A stretch of 64,000 nt of DNA from Devosia limi DSM 17137 (GTDB taxonomy: Bacteria; Pseudomonadota; Alphaproteobacteria; Rhizobiales; Devosiaceae). The notes beneath the pieces were generated by a model that saw only the letters and a program-made list of their open reading frames with translations, had not been told where the DNA came from and made no database searches. The stretch spans positions 62,001-126,000 of the forward strand of contig NZ_FQVC01000006.1 in the NCBI RefSeq assembly GCF_900128975.1. The letters run 5' to 3'. A program made the translations under genes and the position numbers. This document shows, piece by piece, positions 44,147 to 53,936 of this stretch (within the stretch, counting starts at the first letter, position 1; each line of letters starts with the position of its first letter).

Positions 44147-45637
44147 TCAGGCTTCGACGATGACCGGCTGGGCCGGCGCGCCCTGGCGCTGACCTCCACC
44201 CTTCTTGAAGAAGGGCACCATCAGCAGCACCAGCAGGAAACTGCCCACCTGGTACCAGAGCGCGTAGCTGGCCGCCTCGGCAAACACGACATGAGGCGCA
44301 TTGCCGGAGGCAAAGCCGGCCGCCACCGCGCCAAAGAACATCTGGCCAACCAGGGCAATGCCGAGCGCACCACCGACCTGCTGAAAGGCCTGCAGCGCGC
44401 CCGAGCCAGCACCGGCATCGCGATGGGGCACATTGCGCAGCACCAGCTGGAACAGCGACGAGAAGCCCAGGCCCAGGCCAATACCGGCGATCAGCAGCGG
44501 CGGCAGGAAGGTCCAGTGATCGATGCTGTCGCCAGCCCCGGCGATAATGAAATGCAGGGTGGCAATGCCGCCCGAGAGCAGGGCGCCGGCGACTGCGAGG
44601 CGGCCGCGCAGGAAATTGGAGCCCAGCTTGCCGGCGATGAAGGAGGCGATCAGCACGCCCACCGAGAAGGGCGTATTGGTGAGGCCCGATTCAAGCGGGG
44701 TGAAGCCGAAGCCCGATTGCAGCAGGATCGAGATCACCATGAAAAAGCCGGGAATGCCCGAGGCAAAGACGGTGATGACGAAGGCGCCAAACATGAAATC
44801 GCGGTTGGTGATCAGGTCGAAATTGAGCAATTGCGGCAGGCCGGCCCTGGCCCGGGCGCGGGTCCACAATCCGAAGCCAACCAGCAGCACGAGGCCGGAG
44901 GCCATCATGGCAAAGGCCCAGAGCGGCCAGCCATAGGCGCGGCCCTCGATGATGGGGAAGACGACGCAGATAATGCCGAGGCCGAACAGGGCAATGCCGA
45001 CATAGTCGTTCTTGAGCGTGGCATGGCCGGGCAGGCGCGGAATGAGGAAATAGCCGGCGATGATGGCGGCAATGCCGACGGGAATGTTGACGAGGAAGAT
45101 CGGCTGCCAGTCCATGCCGAACAATTGGGCCGAGATCAGCAGGCCGCCCAGAATGGGACCACAGACCGAGGCGAGGCCGGCAGAGAGGCCGAACAGCGAA
45201 AAGGCCTGGCCGCGTTCATGGGGCGGGAAGGTGACGGTGGCGATGGCCAGCACCTGCGGCGTCATCATGGCGCCGGCCAGGCCCTGGATGATCCGGGCGA
45301 CGATCAGGGTTTCAATATTGGGCGAGAGGCCGCACAGCGCCGAGGCGATGGTGAAGCCGGCGACGCCCCAGAGGAACATATGGGTGCGGCCAACAATATC
45401 GCCGAGGCGGCCGAAGGGCAGCAGGCCCAGCGCAAAGGCCAGCACATAGGCGGCGACGACCCATTCGATCTGGCTATCGGTGGCGCCCAGCCCATCGCGC
45501 ATCGAGGGCAGCGCGACATTGACGATGGTCACATCGATCAGGTTCATGAAATTGGCGATCAGCAGCACGAACAGCGCTGGCCAGCGGCGCGGATCGGCCA
45601 TGTCGGGGCCGGCTGGCGGCATGGATGGGGAATTCAT
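44147..45637 (-). CDS. DHA2-family (EmrB/QacA) MFS drug exporter
   Basis: This 496-residue proton-driven exporter has about fourteen membrane segments. Family marks include LDVTIVNVALP-like IDVTIVNVALPSM, GRLGDIVGRTHMF between segments 2 and 3, and a motif C-like GPILGGLL. It has the length of EmrB/QacA. It follows a tetR gene by 10 bp on the same strand. Substrate unknown. Confidence 0.9.
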   Translation of the reverse strand: MNSPSMPPAGPDMADPRRWPALFVLLIANFMNLIDVTIVNVALPSMRDGLGATDSQIEWVVAAYVLAFALGLLPFGRLGDIVGRTHMFLWGVAGFTIASALCGLSPNIETLIVARIIQGLAGAMMTPQVLAIATVTFPPHERGQAFSLFGLSAGLASVCGPILGGLLISAQLFGMDWQPIFLVNIPVGIAAIIAGYFLIPRLPGHATLKNDYVGIALFGLGIICVVFPIIEGRAYGWPLWAFAMMASGLVLLVGFGLWTRARARAGLPQLLNFDLITNRDFMFGAFVITVFASGIPGFFMVISILLQSGFGFTPLESGLTNTPFSVGVLIASFIAGKLGSNFLRGRLAVAGALLSGGIATLHFIIAGAGDSIDHWTFLPPLLIAGIGLGLGFSSLFQLVLRNVPHRDAGAGSGALQAFQQVGGALGIALVGQMFFGAVAAGFASGNAPHVVFAEAASYALWYQVGSFLLVLLMVPFFKKGGGQRQGAPAQPVIVEA

Positions 45638-45647
45638 GCTGGGGTCC

Positions 45648-46256
45648 TTAGTCAGTCAAATTGCGGATAAAGGCACGCTCAAGTTCGGCGATGAGGGCGT
45701 CGAGCGAGGCCCGGAAGTCTGTCCAGCCGCGCCAGTGGTCACTGAGGGCGCCGGTGACGATACAGGCGGCGGCAGCGGGATCGACATTGCGGCGGAAGGA
45801 GCCATCGGCGATGCCAAGGGTGAAAATGTCGGTGAATTGCTGGCGCCAGTAATCGTAGAGCGGCAGCACGATGGCCCCGATGGCTGGATCGCGGCGGGCC
45901 CGCTCGAACAGATTGGGCAGGACGACGATCATTTCGGGTGTGTCGGTGACGGTTTCGCGGAAATCGGCAAACTCCAGGCGCAATTGCTCCAGCCCGGACT
46001 TGCCGGTGCGCGGATGACGCTGGGCCTGGGCCTGGAAATCGTCGCGGAGGCTTTCGGCCACCAGGGCGACCAGGGCTTCCTTGGTCGGGACGTGATAATG
46101 CAGCGTGGCGATATTGATGCCGACGCGCTGGGCGATGTCGCGGGTGCGCAGTCCTTCGAGGCCCTTTTCGGCAATCAGCGTCCGCGCGGCCAGGGCAATC
46201 GAGCGGCGGCGATCCTCGCCGCTTTCGCGGCGGCTGATGGTACTGATGTCGGACAT
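45648..46256 (-). CDS. TetR-family repressor of the adjacent exporter
   Basis: This 202-residue regulator has a TetR HTH (LAARTLIAEKGLEGLRTRDI, AQRVGINIATLHYHVPTKEAL) and a ligand-binding C-terminal domain. The start at 46256 fits the family N-terminus; a longer frame to 46364 runs through the operator. A palindrome at 46303-46318 is the probable site by which it represses itself and the exporter. Confidence 0.9.
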   Translation of the reverse strand: MSDISTISRRESGEDRRRSIALAARTLIAEKGLEGLRTRDIAQRVGINIATLHYHVPTKEALVALVAESLRDDFQAQAQRHPRTGKSGLEQLRLEFADFRETVTDTPEMIVVLPNLFERARRDPAIGAIVLPLYDYWRQQFTDIFTLGIADGSFRRNVDPAAAACIVTGALSDHWRGWTDFRASLDALIAELERAFIRNLTD

Positions 46257-46302
46257 GAAGACCTGCCAGTTGCGCGGTGGCGGTGTAGCGCAGGCCTGTT
46301 TC

Positions 46303-46318
46303 TCAATCAAGTGATTGA
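46303..46318. promoter_or_regulatory. Probable TetR operator
   Basis: TCAATCA-AG-TGATTGA, a perfect 7-bp inverted repeat, is 47 bp upstream of the tetR ATG, in the divergent region toward ilvA. Its size and base content suit TetR-family sites. Confidence 0.7.
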
Positions 46319-46457
46319 TTGATGACAAATCGGCGATGGGCGCATGGGTGGCAGAACCGCGCAAGCGCGTGAAAGCGGTTGACGGCGCAGGCGGTTTGCA
46401 GCGATCTCAAACCGGGCCGGCGGAACCGGCAAGGGCAATGATTTCAGGATTGATCGG

Positions 46458-47981
46458 ATGCAGGACTATGTCCGCCGCATATTGACGTCATCGGTTTATG
46501 AAGTGGCGCAGGAAACGCCGCTCGAGCCCATGAAGCTGCTGTCCGGGCGGCTGGGCGTGGATGTGCTGCTCAAGCGTGAAGATCTGCAACCGGTGTTCTC
46601 GTTCAAGATTCGCGGCGCCCATAACCGCATTGCCCAATTGACCACGGCGGAGCGGGCGCGGGGCGTGATCTGCGCCTCGGCCGGCAATCACGCACAGGGC
46701 GTGGCGCTGTCGGCGGCGCGGCTGGGTGTTCGGGCCGTGGTGGTGATGCCGACAACGACCCCGGCGATCAAGGTGGGCGCGGTGCGCCGGCTGGGCGGCG
46801 AAGTGGTGCTGCATGGCGAGGGGTTCGATGCGGCCCGCGGCCATGCGGTCGAGCTGGCCGAGCAGCATGGCTATGTCATGGTGCATCCGTTCGACGATCC
46901 CGATGTCATTGCCGGCCAGGGCACGATCGGCATGGAATTGCTGCGCCAGCATCCCGGCCCGATTGGCGCAATCTATGTGCCCGTGGGCGGCGGCGGCCTG
47001 GCAGCCGGCATTGCTGCCTTCGTCAAGTTCCTGCGCCCGGACATCAAGGTGATCGGCGTCGAGCCGGAAGAAGCCGCCAGCATGAAGGCCGCCATTGCGG
47101 CGGGCCATCCGGTGCCGCTGGACCAGGTGGGGCTGTTTGCCGATGGCGTGGCCGTGCGCCAGGTGGGAACCGAGACGTTCCGGCTATGCAGTGAATTGCT
47201 GGACGACATCGTCACGGTGTCGGCCGACGAAATCTGCGCCGCGATCAAGGACATCTTTGACGACACGCGCGCCATTGCCGAACCCGCCGGAGCGCTGGCG
47301 CTGGCCGGGCTGCGCCGGCAGGTGGAGCGCGGCGAGGTCCCGGAGGGCGCGCTGATCGCCATCAATTCGGGCGCCAATGTCAATTTCGACCGGCTGCGCT
47401 ATGTGGCAGAGCGGGCCGAGATCGGCGAGCGCGCCGAAATGCTGCTGGCGGTGACCATTCCCGAACAGCCCGGCAGCTATCGCGCCTTTATCCAGCTATT
47501 GGGCAATCGATCGATCTCCGAGTTCAATTATCGCTATGCCCCCGGTGCCTCGGCGCGCATTTTTGTCGGCATCAAGCTGACCCAGGGGGAAGCGGAAAAG
47601 CAGCACATCATCACCATGCTGGAGCAGCACGGCCATGCGGTCATCGACATGACCGACAATGAAGTCGCCAAGCTGCATGTCCGCTACATGGTGGGCGGGC
47701 GCGTCGCCGATCTCGGCGATGAGCTGGTCTATCGTTTCCAGTTCCCCGAGCGGCCCGGCGCCTTGCTGCGCTTTCTCGAAGGCCTGCATGACGGCTGGAA
47801 TATTTCGCTGTTCCATTACCGCAATCACGGCGCCGATTATGGCCGGGTGCTGGTGGGCATCCAGGTGCCACCCGCCGAGAGCGGCCAGTTCATCGCCCAT
47901 CTTGAAGCCATCGGCTTTCCCTTCTGGGACGAAACCGACAATCCGGCCTATCGACAATTCCTTGACGCCGAAACGGTTTAG
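46458..47981 (+). CDS. ilvA: Threonine ammonia-lyase, biosynthetic (IlvA)
   Basis: This PLP enzyme makes 2-oxobutanoate from threonine, the first step to isoleucine. Its 507 residues match the E. coli biosynthetic form in length: catalytic domain with the PLP lysine in FSFKIRGAHNR and the phosphate loop GGGGLAAG (VPVGGGGLAAGI), then two ACT-like regulatory domains (about 330-500) for isoleucine/valine control. Starts directly with MQDYVRRILTSSVYE. Confidence 0.95.
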   Translation: MQDYVRRILTSSVYEVAQETPLEPMKLLSGRLGVDVLLKREDLQPVFSFKIRGAHNRIAQLTTAERARGVICASAGNHAQGVALSAARLGVRAVVVMPTTTPAIKVGAVRRLGGEVVLHGEGFDAARGHAVELAEQHGYVMVHPFDDPDVIAGQGTIGMELLRQHPGPIGAIYVPVGGGGLAAGIAAFVKFLRPDIKVIGVEPEEAASMKAAIAAGHPVPLDQVGLFADGVAVRQVGTETFRLCSELLDDIVTVSADEICAAIKDIFDDTRAIAEPAGALALAGLRRQVERGEVPEGALIAINSGANVNFDRLRYVAERAEIGERAEMLLAVTIPEQPGSYRAFIQLLGNRSISEFNYRYAPGASARIFVGIKLTQGEAEKQHIITMLEQHGHAVIDMTDNEVAKLHVRYMVGGRVADLGDELVYRFQFPERPGALLRFLEGLHDGWNISLFHYRNHGADYGRVLVGIQVPPAESGQFIAHLEAIGFPFWDETDNPAYRQFLDAETV

Positions 47982-48086
47982 GACACGCCAGCGTCATCAT
48001 TGCGTCGTTTATTGTGCCGGGATTCACTTTCGATTGAGGGTGCGGGGCAATTTGGACCCCACGCTCTTGCATTGCGAGCCTGGCCG

Positions 48087-48186
48087 GGCCATTTGCCAAG
48101 TCAAATGACCGGGCCATGTGCCAAGTCAAATGACCGGAGCATGTGCCAAGGCAAATGTCTGGGCCATGTGCCAGGTCAACAGTCCA
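48087..48186. repeat. Four 25-bp tandem repeats upstream of a secreted-protein gene
   Basis: Units begin at 48087, 48112, 48137 and 48162, with core GGCCATGTGCCAAGTCAAAT. The first two are almost identical (1 mismatch); the last two drift. It lies 45 bp before the start of the downstream gene. There are no unique spacers, so it is not a CRISPR. Confidence 0.8.
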
Positions 48187-48230
48187 ACCGCCTGCCCGAC
48201 ACACAGATCACCATAATGCCGGAGACGACA

Positions 48231-49475
48231 ATGAGGACCTCGAAACGCACCCGCCTGACCCTGCTGGCTGGTGTTGCCACCGCTGCGTTGATGCAGCCCG
48301 CCATGGCGCTGGACGCCCAGGCTTTCATCGACCGGGTGACCGATGTCTATGGCCAGGTCGGCTATGACTTCACCTTTGGCCCGGCCACGCTGGATGGCGA
48401 CACGGTGACCGTCGATGGCGTGACCGTTGGCTTCAACAATGTACCCGAATTCGGCGAGCCGCTGACCTTTGACACCGAACTGACCTTCAATGGCGTCGTC
48501 GAGCTGCCCGATGGCGGCTATACCGCCGAGAGCCTGACCCTTCCCGACATCGACACCGAGATCGAAGCCGAGCCCAGCGGTCGCGTGACACTCAGCGATA
48601 TTCTGGTTGAGGATCTGTATGTGCCCGGTGGCGACACGGTCAGCGCGCTGGCCATGCTCCAGCTGGTTGGGACGATGAGCACCGGCCCGCTGACTGTCAC
48701 GCGCGACGGCGCCAAGTTCCTCAGCATCGAATCGATGCAGGCCGGCAGCAGCTTCACCCCCGAACAGGGCACCGAAGCCCTGACCGATCTCAGCTCGCAG
48801 CTCACCATCAATGGCCTGTGGCTCGACCTGTCGACAGTCAAGGAAGAGGACGCCGAGGCGGGCGCCATCATCGACGGCCTCGGCCTCAGCACGATTTCGG
48901 GCGACATCACCCAGTCGCTGAACTGGTCGATGGCCGACGGCCATCTGGTCATGGATGAATTCCTGTTCGACTTCGACGAGTTGGGTGCACTCAACCTGGT
49001 CGCTGACGTGACCGGCGTGACCCCCGCCATGCTCGACAAGCTCTATGCCATGCAGGCGCAGGCAATGGCCAGCGAGCCCGCCAGCAGCGAAGCCCAGGCC
49101 GCCCAGATGATGGCCGGCATGGAAATGCTGCAGGGCATTTCGCTGGTTGGTGCATCGGTGCGCTATGACGACGCGTCGCTGGCAGGGCGCCTGCTCGACT
49201 TCTTCGCCGAACAGCAGGGCATCGAGCGCGTCCAGTTCGTCGAGGGGCTCAAGGCCATGCTGCCGGCCATGCTGGCCGGCACTGGCGTTCCCGCGCTGAA
49301 CGATCTGGTCGTGCCGCCGGTTTCGGCCTTCCTCGACGATCCGCAGAGCCTGGAAATCAAATTGCAGCCGGCGTCGCCGACCACCCTGCTGGTGCTGACA
49401 GCCGCCGCTTCCAACCCGGCCGGGCTGATCTCGGCGCTGGGCCTGGCGATCACTGCCAACACGGCAGCAGACTAG
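48231..49475 (+). CDS. Exported protein of unknown function
   Basis: This protein of 414 residues has a Sec signal peptide (RLTLLAGVATAALMQPAMAL, cleavage after AMA). The mature part is acidic, with many short beta-like repeats of the type GDTVTVDGVTV, and helical stretches near 330-370. It is probably periplasmic; I do not recognise its family. The ATG at 48231 follows CGGAG (6-nt spacer). An open frame from 48000 runs through the tandem repeats and is not the real start. Confidence 0.75.
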   Translation: MRTSKRTRLTLLAGVATAALMQPAMALDAQAFIDRVTDVYGQVGYDFTFGPATLDGDTVTVDGVTVGFNNVPEFGEPLTFDTELTFNGVVELPDGGYTAESLTLPDIDTEIEAEPSGRVTLSDILVEDLYVPGGDTVSALAMLQLVGTMSTGPLTVTRDGAKFLSIESMQAGSSFTPEQGTEALTDLSSQLTINGLWLDLSTVKEEDAEAGAIIDGLGLSTISGDITQSLNWSMADGHLVMDEFLFDFDELGALNLVADVTGVTPAMLDKLYAMQAQAMASEPASSEAQAAQMMAGMEMLQGISLVGASVRYDDASLAGRLLDFFAEQQGIERVQFVEGLKAMLPAMLAGTGVPALNDLVVPPVSAFLDDPQSLEIKLQPASPTTLLVLTAAASNPAGLISALGLAITANTAAD

Positions 49476-49571
49476 GTCTGACACAAGATATTGAGGGCGG
49501 CTCGCAATGGCGCGCCGCCCTTCCCACATCTGTTAGATGAAACCTTCAAGAATTTCTGGCATGGTCGGACC

Positions 49572-50276
49572 ATGAATGACCTTATGCCAAAGACCAGCCG
49601 CAGCCTGTCGCATGTGACCGAATGGGTGTTCGATCTCGACAACACCCTCTATCCGCGCCAGTGCAACCTGTTCGCCCAGATCGATATCCGCATCACTCAT
49701 TACGTGATGAGCCTGACGCAGCTGGATTTCACCGCAGCGCGGGCGCTGCAGAAGACCTATTACCGCGATTTCGGCACGACGCTGAACGGGCTGATGAGTC
49801 GGCACCAGGTCGATCCGGATGACTTCCTCAACACCGTCCACGCCATCGACTATTCGCCCGTAGACGCTCATCCCGACCTGGTGGCGGCGATCCGCGCCCT
49901 GCCCGGCCGCAAGTTCATCCTGACCAATGGCGATACCGGCCATGCCCGCAATGTGCTGACCCGACTGGGCGGCGACGACCTGTTCGAGCATGTCCACGAC
50001 ATCCGCGCCATGACCTATGTGCCCAAGCCGCACAAGGCGGCCTATGACGGTTTCTTTGCGCTGCACGGGATCGATCCGACCCGGGCGGTGATGTTTGACG
50101 ACCTGGAAAAAAACCTGCTCGTGCCGCACGAGACCGGCATGGTGACCGTTCAGGTGGTGGCGGGCGAAGATTATGCCCATGAACAGGTGGACGCCTGGGA
50201 GCTGGGCCGGGCCGCCGGCCCTCATGTGCACCACGTCACCGAAGACCTGACCCAGTTCCTGCGCAGGCTGCCCTGA
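49572..50276 (+). CDS. Pyrimidine 5'-nucleotidase-like HAD hydrolase
   Basis: This HAD-family phosphatase of about 234 residues has motif I FDLDNTLYP, motif II LTNGD and motif III/IV KPHKAAYDG and MFDDLEKN. In many Hyphomicrobiales an orthologous gene follows argB and precedes dapD, so it fits local synteny even with the intervening genes. The start is uncertain between 49572 and 49584. Confidence 0.88.
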   Translation: MNDLMPKTSRSLSHVTEWVFDLDNTLYPRQCNLFAQIDIRITHYVMSLTQLDFTAARALQKTYYRDFGTTLNGLMSRHQVDPDDFLNTVHAIDYSPVDAHPDLVAAIRALPGRKFILTNGDTGHARNVLTRLGGDDLFEHVHDIRAMTYVPKPHKAAYDGFFALHGIDPTRAVMFDDLEKNLLVPHETGMVTVQVVAGEDYAHEQVDAWELGRAAGPHVHHVTEDLTQFLRRLP

Positions 50277-50290
50277 GGCAGGCCTGACGT

Positions 50291-50665
50291 CTACATGCTG
50301 TTGATATGCAGGATATTGCCGTCCGGATCCTTGAACCAGACGGCCTTGAACCCGCCGCTGGAGTGGATGCCGTCCCGGTAATCCATGCCTGTCTCGGGAT
50401 AATGCTCGAAAGCGACGCCCTTGCTGCGGAGATCGGCGACGATGGCGTCGATCTCATCGCCGGCGCCCCAGACCACGGCATTGGCCTGATTGGTGCCGGC
50501 GTGATCCGACTTATAGACGACAACCACCGTGTTGCCGGTCTTGTATTGGGCGACGTTGTCATCGCCCGAGACCCGCTCGAGCCCGAGCTTGCCGCCATAG
50601 AAATCATGGGCACGGGCCAGGTCGCGAACGGCGACGATGGCGGCAGAATCCTTGTCTTTGAGCAT
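50291..50665 (-). CDS. VOC (glyoxalase/bleomycin-resistance) family protein
   Basis: This protein of 124 residues has the VOC fold marks ARAHDFYGGKLGLE and WFKDPDGNILHINS. It is probably a dimeric metalloenzyme or binding protein. The start at 50665 is preceded by GAGGAGGACC. It is convergent with the HAD gene. Substrate unknown. Confidence 0.88.
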   Translation of the reverse strand: MLKDKDSAAIVAVRDLARAHDFYGGKLGLERVSGDDNVAQYKTGNTVVVVYKSDHAGTNQANAVVWGAGDEIDAIVADLRSKGVAFEHYPETGMDYRDGIHSSGGFKAVWFKDPDGNILHINSM

Positions 50666-50832
50666 GGAATGGTCCTCCTCGATGATGATGGGGAACGTGT
50701 CAGCGCCGTTCCGGTTCAACGACGTTCGAGCCGCGTCGATTTCGACAGGTTGCCCCGGCAAAATCACTTCATCCCCGCTCCCGGGCGAGCGGGCACCCTT
50801 CCCGGCGCCTGGCGCCCCAGCTATCATGGCCC

Positions 50833-52704
50833 ATGACCACGACCGACACTCGCCCCCGCCCCGCCGAACCCAATGCCTCCTTTCGTGACCGCCTGAACAA
50901 TCTGCGCCATCTCGGCCGGCTTGTTGCCCAGATCTGGCGCACCAGCCGCTGGCTGACCGCGGCCAGTATCGGGCTGCGGCTGGTCCGTGCCCTGCAGCCG
51001 GTGGCAACGCTGTTCGTCGCCAAGCTGATCATCGATGAAGTGGTGCGCCTGTCCGGCCAGACCGGGGGCAGCCATGACTTTGCCCAATGGTGGGCCGAGG
51101 GCAAGCTCAATACCGTCGCCATCCTGCTGGCACTGGAATTCGGGCTGGTGATTGTCAGCGACCTGCTGGCGCGGGCCACCAGCCTTGTCGATGCGGTGTT
51201 GGGAGAACTGCATTCCAACACGGTCAGCGTGGAACTGATGGCACATGCGGCGCGGCTGGACCTGCGCCATTTCGAATCGGCGGAGTATCAGGACCGGCTG
51301 GAGCGGGCGCGGCGGCAGGCTTCGGGCCGCAATGCGCTGCTCAGCCAGATGTTCGGGCAGGCGCAGGACATGATTACCGTGGTGACGCTGGCGGCGGGCC
51401 TGTTCGTGTTCGCCCCCTGGCTGGTGCTGCTGCTGCCCCTGTCCTTCGTGCCGGCCATATGGGGGGAAACCCGGTTCAATACGCTGAGCTATTATCTCAG
51501 CCGTGGCCGGACGCCCGAGCGCCGGCAGCTGGAATATATCCGCCAGATCGGCGCCAGCGCCGAGACCGCCAAGGAAATCAAGCTGTTCGGATTAAGCGCG
51601 TTCCTGGTCGAACGCTTCCGCACCCTGGCGACGACGATCTTCAAAGAAAACCGCAAGCTCTCGATCCAGCGGGCGAAATGGGGCGCGCTGTTTTCGGCCA
51701 TCGCCACGCTTGCCTATTACGGGGCCTATGCCTTCATCGTCTGGCGCACCATTGCCGGGGAATTCTCCATCGGCGACCTGACGTTTCTGGCCGGATCGTT
51801 TCTGAGCCTGAATGGGCTGTTCCAGAAGATCCTGCTGGGCTTCACCCAGATTGCCGGACAATCGCTCTATCTGGACGATCTGTTCTCGTTCTTTGAAATC
51901 CAGCCGGCCATCCTGCCGCCGGCCAATCCCAAACCGTTTCCGCAGCCGATCCGCGACGGCATCGTCTTCGACAATGTGGGCTTCCGCTATCCCGAGACCG
52001 ACAATTGGGCCATTCGCGGGCTGAGCTTCACCCTCAAGGCCGGGGAGACACTGGCGCTGGTCGGCGAGAACGGGGCGGGCAAGACCACGATCGTCAAGCT
52101 TCTGACCCGGCTATACGACCCCGATGAGGGGCGCATAACCGTCGATGGCACGGACCTGCGCGATATTGAGATCGAGGACATTCACGCCCATATCGGGGTG
52201 ATCTTCCAGGATTTCATCCGCTATAGCCTGACCGCCGCCGAGAATATCGGGGTGGGCCGGATCGAGGATCGTGGCGACCGTATGCGCATCGAGGATGCGG
52301 CGAAAAGCAGCCTTGCCGATGCGGTCATCGAGCGGCTGCCGCTACGCTATGAGCAACCGCTCGGGCGTCTGTTCAACAAGGGACGCGACCTGTCGGGGGG
52401 CGAATGGCAGAAGGTGGCGATTGCCCGCGCCTATATGCGCGATGCCGACCTGATCATCCTCGACGAGCCGACGGCGGCGCTCGACGCCAAGGCCGAAGCC
52501 GAGGTTTTCGCGCGGTTCAAGAGCCTGGCCACGGGCAAGACGGCGGTGATCATCTCGCACCGCTTTTCGACCGTGCGCATGGCCGACCGGATCATCGTGC
52601 TGGATGGCGGCAAGATCATCGAGGCGGGCAGCCATGCCGAGCTCCTGGCGCTGCACGGGCATTATGCCGAGCTGTTCGAGCTGCAAGCCGCTGGGTATCG
52701 GTAG
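50833..52704 (+). CDS. ABC exporter, fused membrane and ATPase domains
   Basis: This 623-residue half transporter has a six-helix membrane domain (about 30-330) followed by an ATPase domain with Walker A GENGAGKTT, signature LSGGEWQKV, Walker B LIILDEPTAALD and H-loop ISHRF. It resembles lipid, peptide or drug exporters of the MsbA class and would work as a homodimer. No accessory gene suggests a substrate. Confidence 0.92.
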   Translation: MTTTDTRPRPAEPNASFRDRLNNLRHLGRLVAQIWRTSRWLTAASIGLRLVRALQPVATLFVAKLIIDEVVRLSGQTGGSHDFAQWWAEGKLNTVAILLALEFGLVIVSDLLARATSLVDAVLGELHSNTVSVELMAHAARLDLRHFESAEYQDRLERARRQASGRNALLSQMFGQAQDMITVVTLAAGLFVFAPWLVLLLPLSFVPAIWGETRFNTLSYYLSRGRTPERRQLEYIRQIGASAETAKEIKLFGLSAFLVERFRTLATTIFKENRKLSIQRAKWGALFSAIATLAYYGAYAFIVWRTIAGEFSIGDLTFLAGSFLSLNGLFQKILLGFTQIAGQSLYLDDLFSFFEIQPAILPPANPKPFPQPIRDGIVFDNVGFRYPETDNWAIRGLSFTLKAGETLALVGENGAGKTTIVKLLTRLYDPDEGRITVDGTDLRDIEIEDIHAHIGVIFQDFIRYSLTAAENIGVGRIEDRGDRMRIEDAAKSSLADAVIERLPLRYEQPLGRLFNKGRDLSGGEWQKVAIARAYMRDADLIILDEPTAALDAKAEAEVFARFKSLATGKTAVIISHRFSTVRMADRIIVLDGGKIIEAGSHAELLALHGHYAELFELQAAGYR

Positions 52705-52730
52705 GACGCCTCACCCACGGGGCATGGCCA

Positions 52731-53720
52731 TCAGCGCGGCTTCACCAGCAAGCGCCCGCGCACATTGCCGGCGATGATGTCCTTTGCGGCCGCTGGCAGG
52801 TCCTCCAGCCCGATCTCATGGACAAGGCTGCCATAGACGGCGGGGTCGAACAGCTCGACGATGCGCGACCAGGCGGCCACGCGCGTGGCGTAGGGTTGCA
52901 TGACGCTGTCGATGCCGATCAGGGTGACGCCGCGCAGGATGAAGGGCAGGACATTGGTTTCGAGCCCGATGCCGCCGGCATTGCCGAGGGCAGCGACGGC
53001 GCCGCCGTAATTGACCTGCTTGAGCAGTTTGCCCAGCACCTTGCCACCAACGCTGTCGATGGCCGCGGCCCAGCGGGCGCTTTCGAGGGGCTTGTCGGGG
53101 GCGGCGAGGAATTCGTCGCGGGACATGACGGCGCTGGCGCCCAGGGCCAGCAGCGCTTCGGCATGTTGCGGACGGCCCGAGAGCGCGGTGACGTCATAGC
53201 CGAGCCGCCCCAGCATGGCGGTGGCGATGGAGCCAACGCCGCCGGCGGCGCCGGTGACCAGCACATCGCCGGCAGCGGGGGTGAGCCCGGCGGCTTCGAG
53301 CCGGTTGATCGACAGCATGGCGGTGAGCCCTGCGGTGCCGACGATCATGGCGTCGCGGGTGGAGAGGCCATCGGGGAGCGGCACCAGCCAGTCGGCATTG
53401 ACGCGGGCGCGTTCGGCATAGCCGCCCCAATGGGCTTCGCCGACACGCCAGCCGGTCAATACCACGGGCTGGCCGGCGACATAGCGCGGATCGGCGCTGT
53501 CGCGGACGATGCCGGCAAAGTCGATGCCGGCGACATGGGGATAGTTGCGCACGAGACCACCGGCGCCGGTCAGCACCAGGCCATCCTTGTAGTTGAGCCC
53601 GGCCCAGTCGATGTCGACCGTGACATTGCCTTCGGGCAGGCGCGCATCGTCCAGTTGCTGGACCGATGACTGAACCACGCCCGCGGCGTCCTTGTCGGTG
53701 ACCAATGCGCGAAAACTCAT
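52731..53720 (-). CDS. acuI: Acryloyl-CoA reductase AcuI-like (YhdH family)
   Basis: This NADPH-dependent medium-chain reductase of about 329 residues is known to reduce acryloyl-CoA to propionyl-CoA. It has the YhdH/AcuI phrases SVQQLDDARLPEGNVTV, NYKDGLVLTG, the cofactor loop GAAGGVGS and a final GRLLVKPR. The start at 53720 (MSFRALV) follows GAGGAT. The window has no DMSP or propionate genes to back up a specific role. Confidence 0.85.
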   Translation of the reverse strand: MSFRALVTDKDAAGVVQSSVQQLDDARLPEGNVTVDIDWAGLNYKDGLVLTGAGGLVRNYPHVAGIDFAGIVRDSADPRYVAGQPVVLTGWRVGEAHWGGYAERARVNADWLVPLPDGLSTRDAMIVGTAGLTAMLSINRLEAAGLTPAAGDVLVTGAAGGVGSIATAMLGRLGYDVTALSGRPQHAEALLALGASAVMSRDEFLAAPDKPLESARWAAAIDSVGGKVLGKLLKQVNYGGAVAALGNAGGIGLETNVLPFILRGVTLIGIDSVMQPYATRVAAWSRIVELFDPAVYGSLVHEIGLEDLPAAAKDIIAGNVRGRLLVKPR

Positions 53721-53936
53721 GGGGCTATCCTCCTCGATCTGGGGTGAACCTGCCACAGGCGCGGGGATGCGGCCAGCCTGTCATTGCGCACAATCGGGCC
53801 ACTACCGCTTTGCTCCCTCTCCCTCTGGGGGAGAGGGGTGGGGTGAGAGGGTCTTAAGGCGGCAATGGAAAAGGCCCCCTCACCCGGCGCAAGGCGCCGA
53901 CCTCTCCCGGAGGGAGAGGTGAGGAAGGAAAGAAGA
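53721..53936. repeat. Intergenic repeat between kdpE and the reductase
   Basis: A GC-rich imperfect inverted repeat covers about 53814-53927, with outer arms CCCTCTCCCTCTGGGGGAGA and its later complement-like CTCTCCCGGAGGGAGAGG. It is of the common short intergenic palindrome kind in this group. No gene is seen. Confidence 0.6.

Noticed and set aside
48087..48186. CRISPR array
   Set aside because: Units are directly adjacent with no unique spacers, and no cas genes are present.
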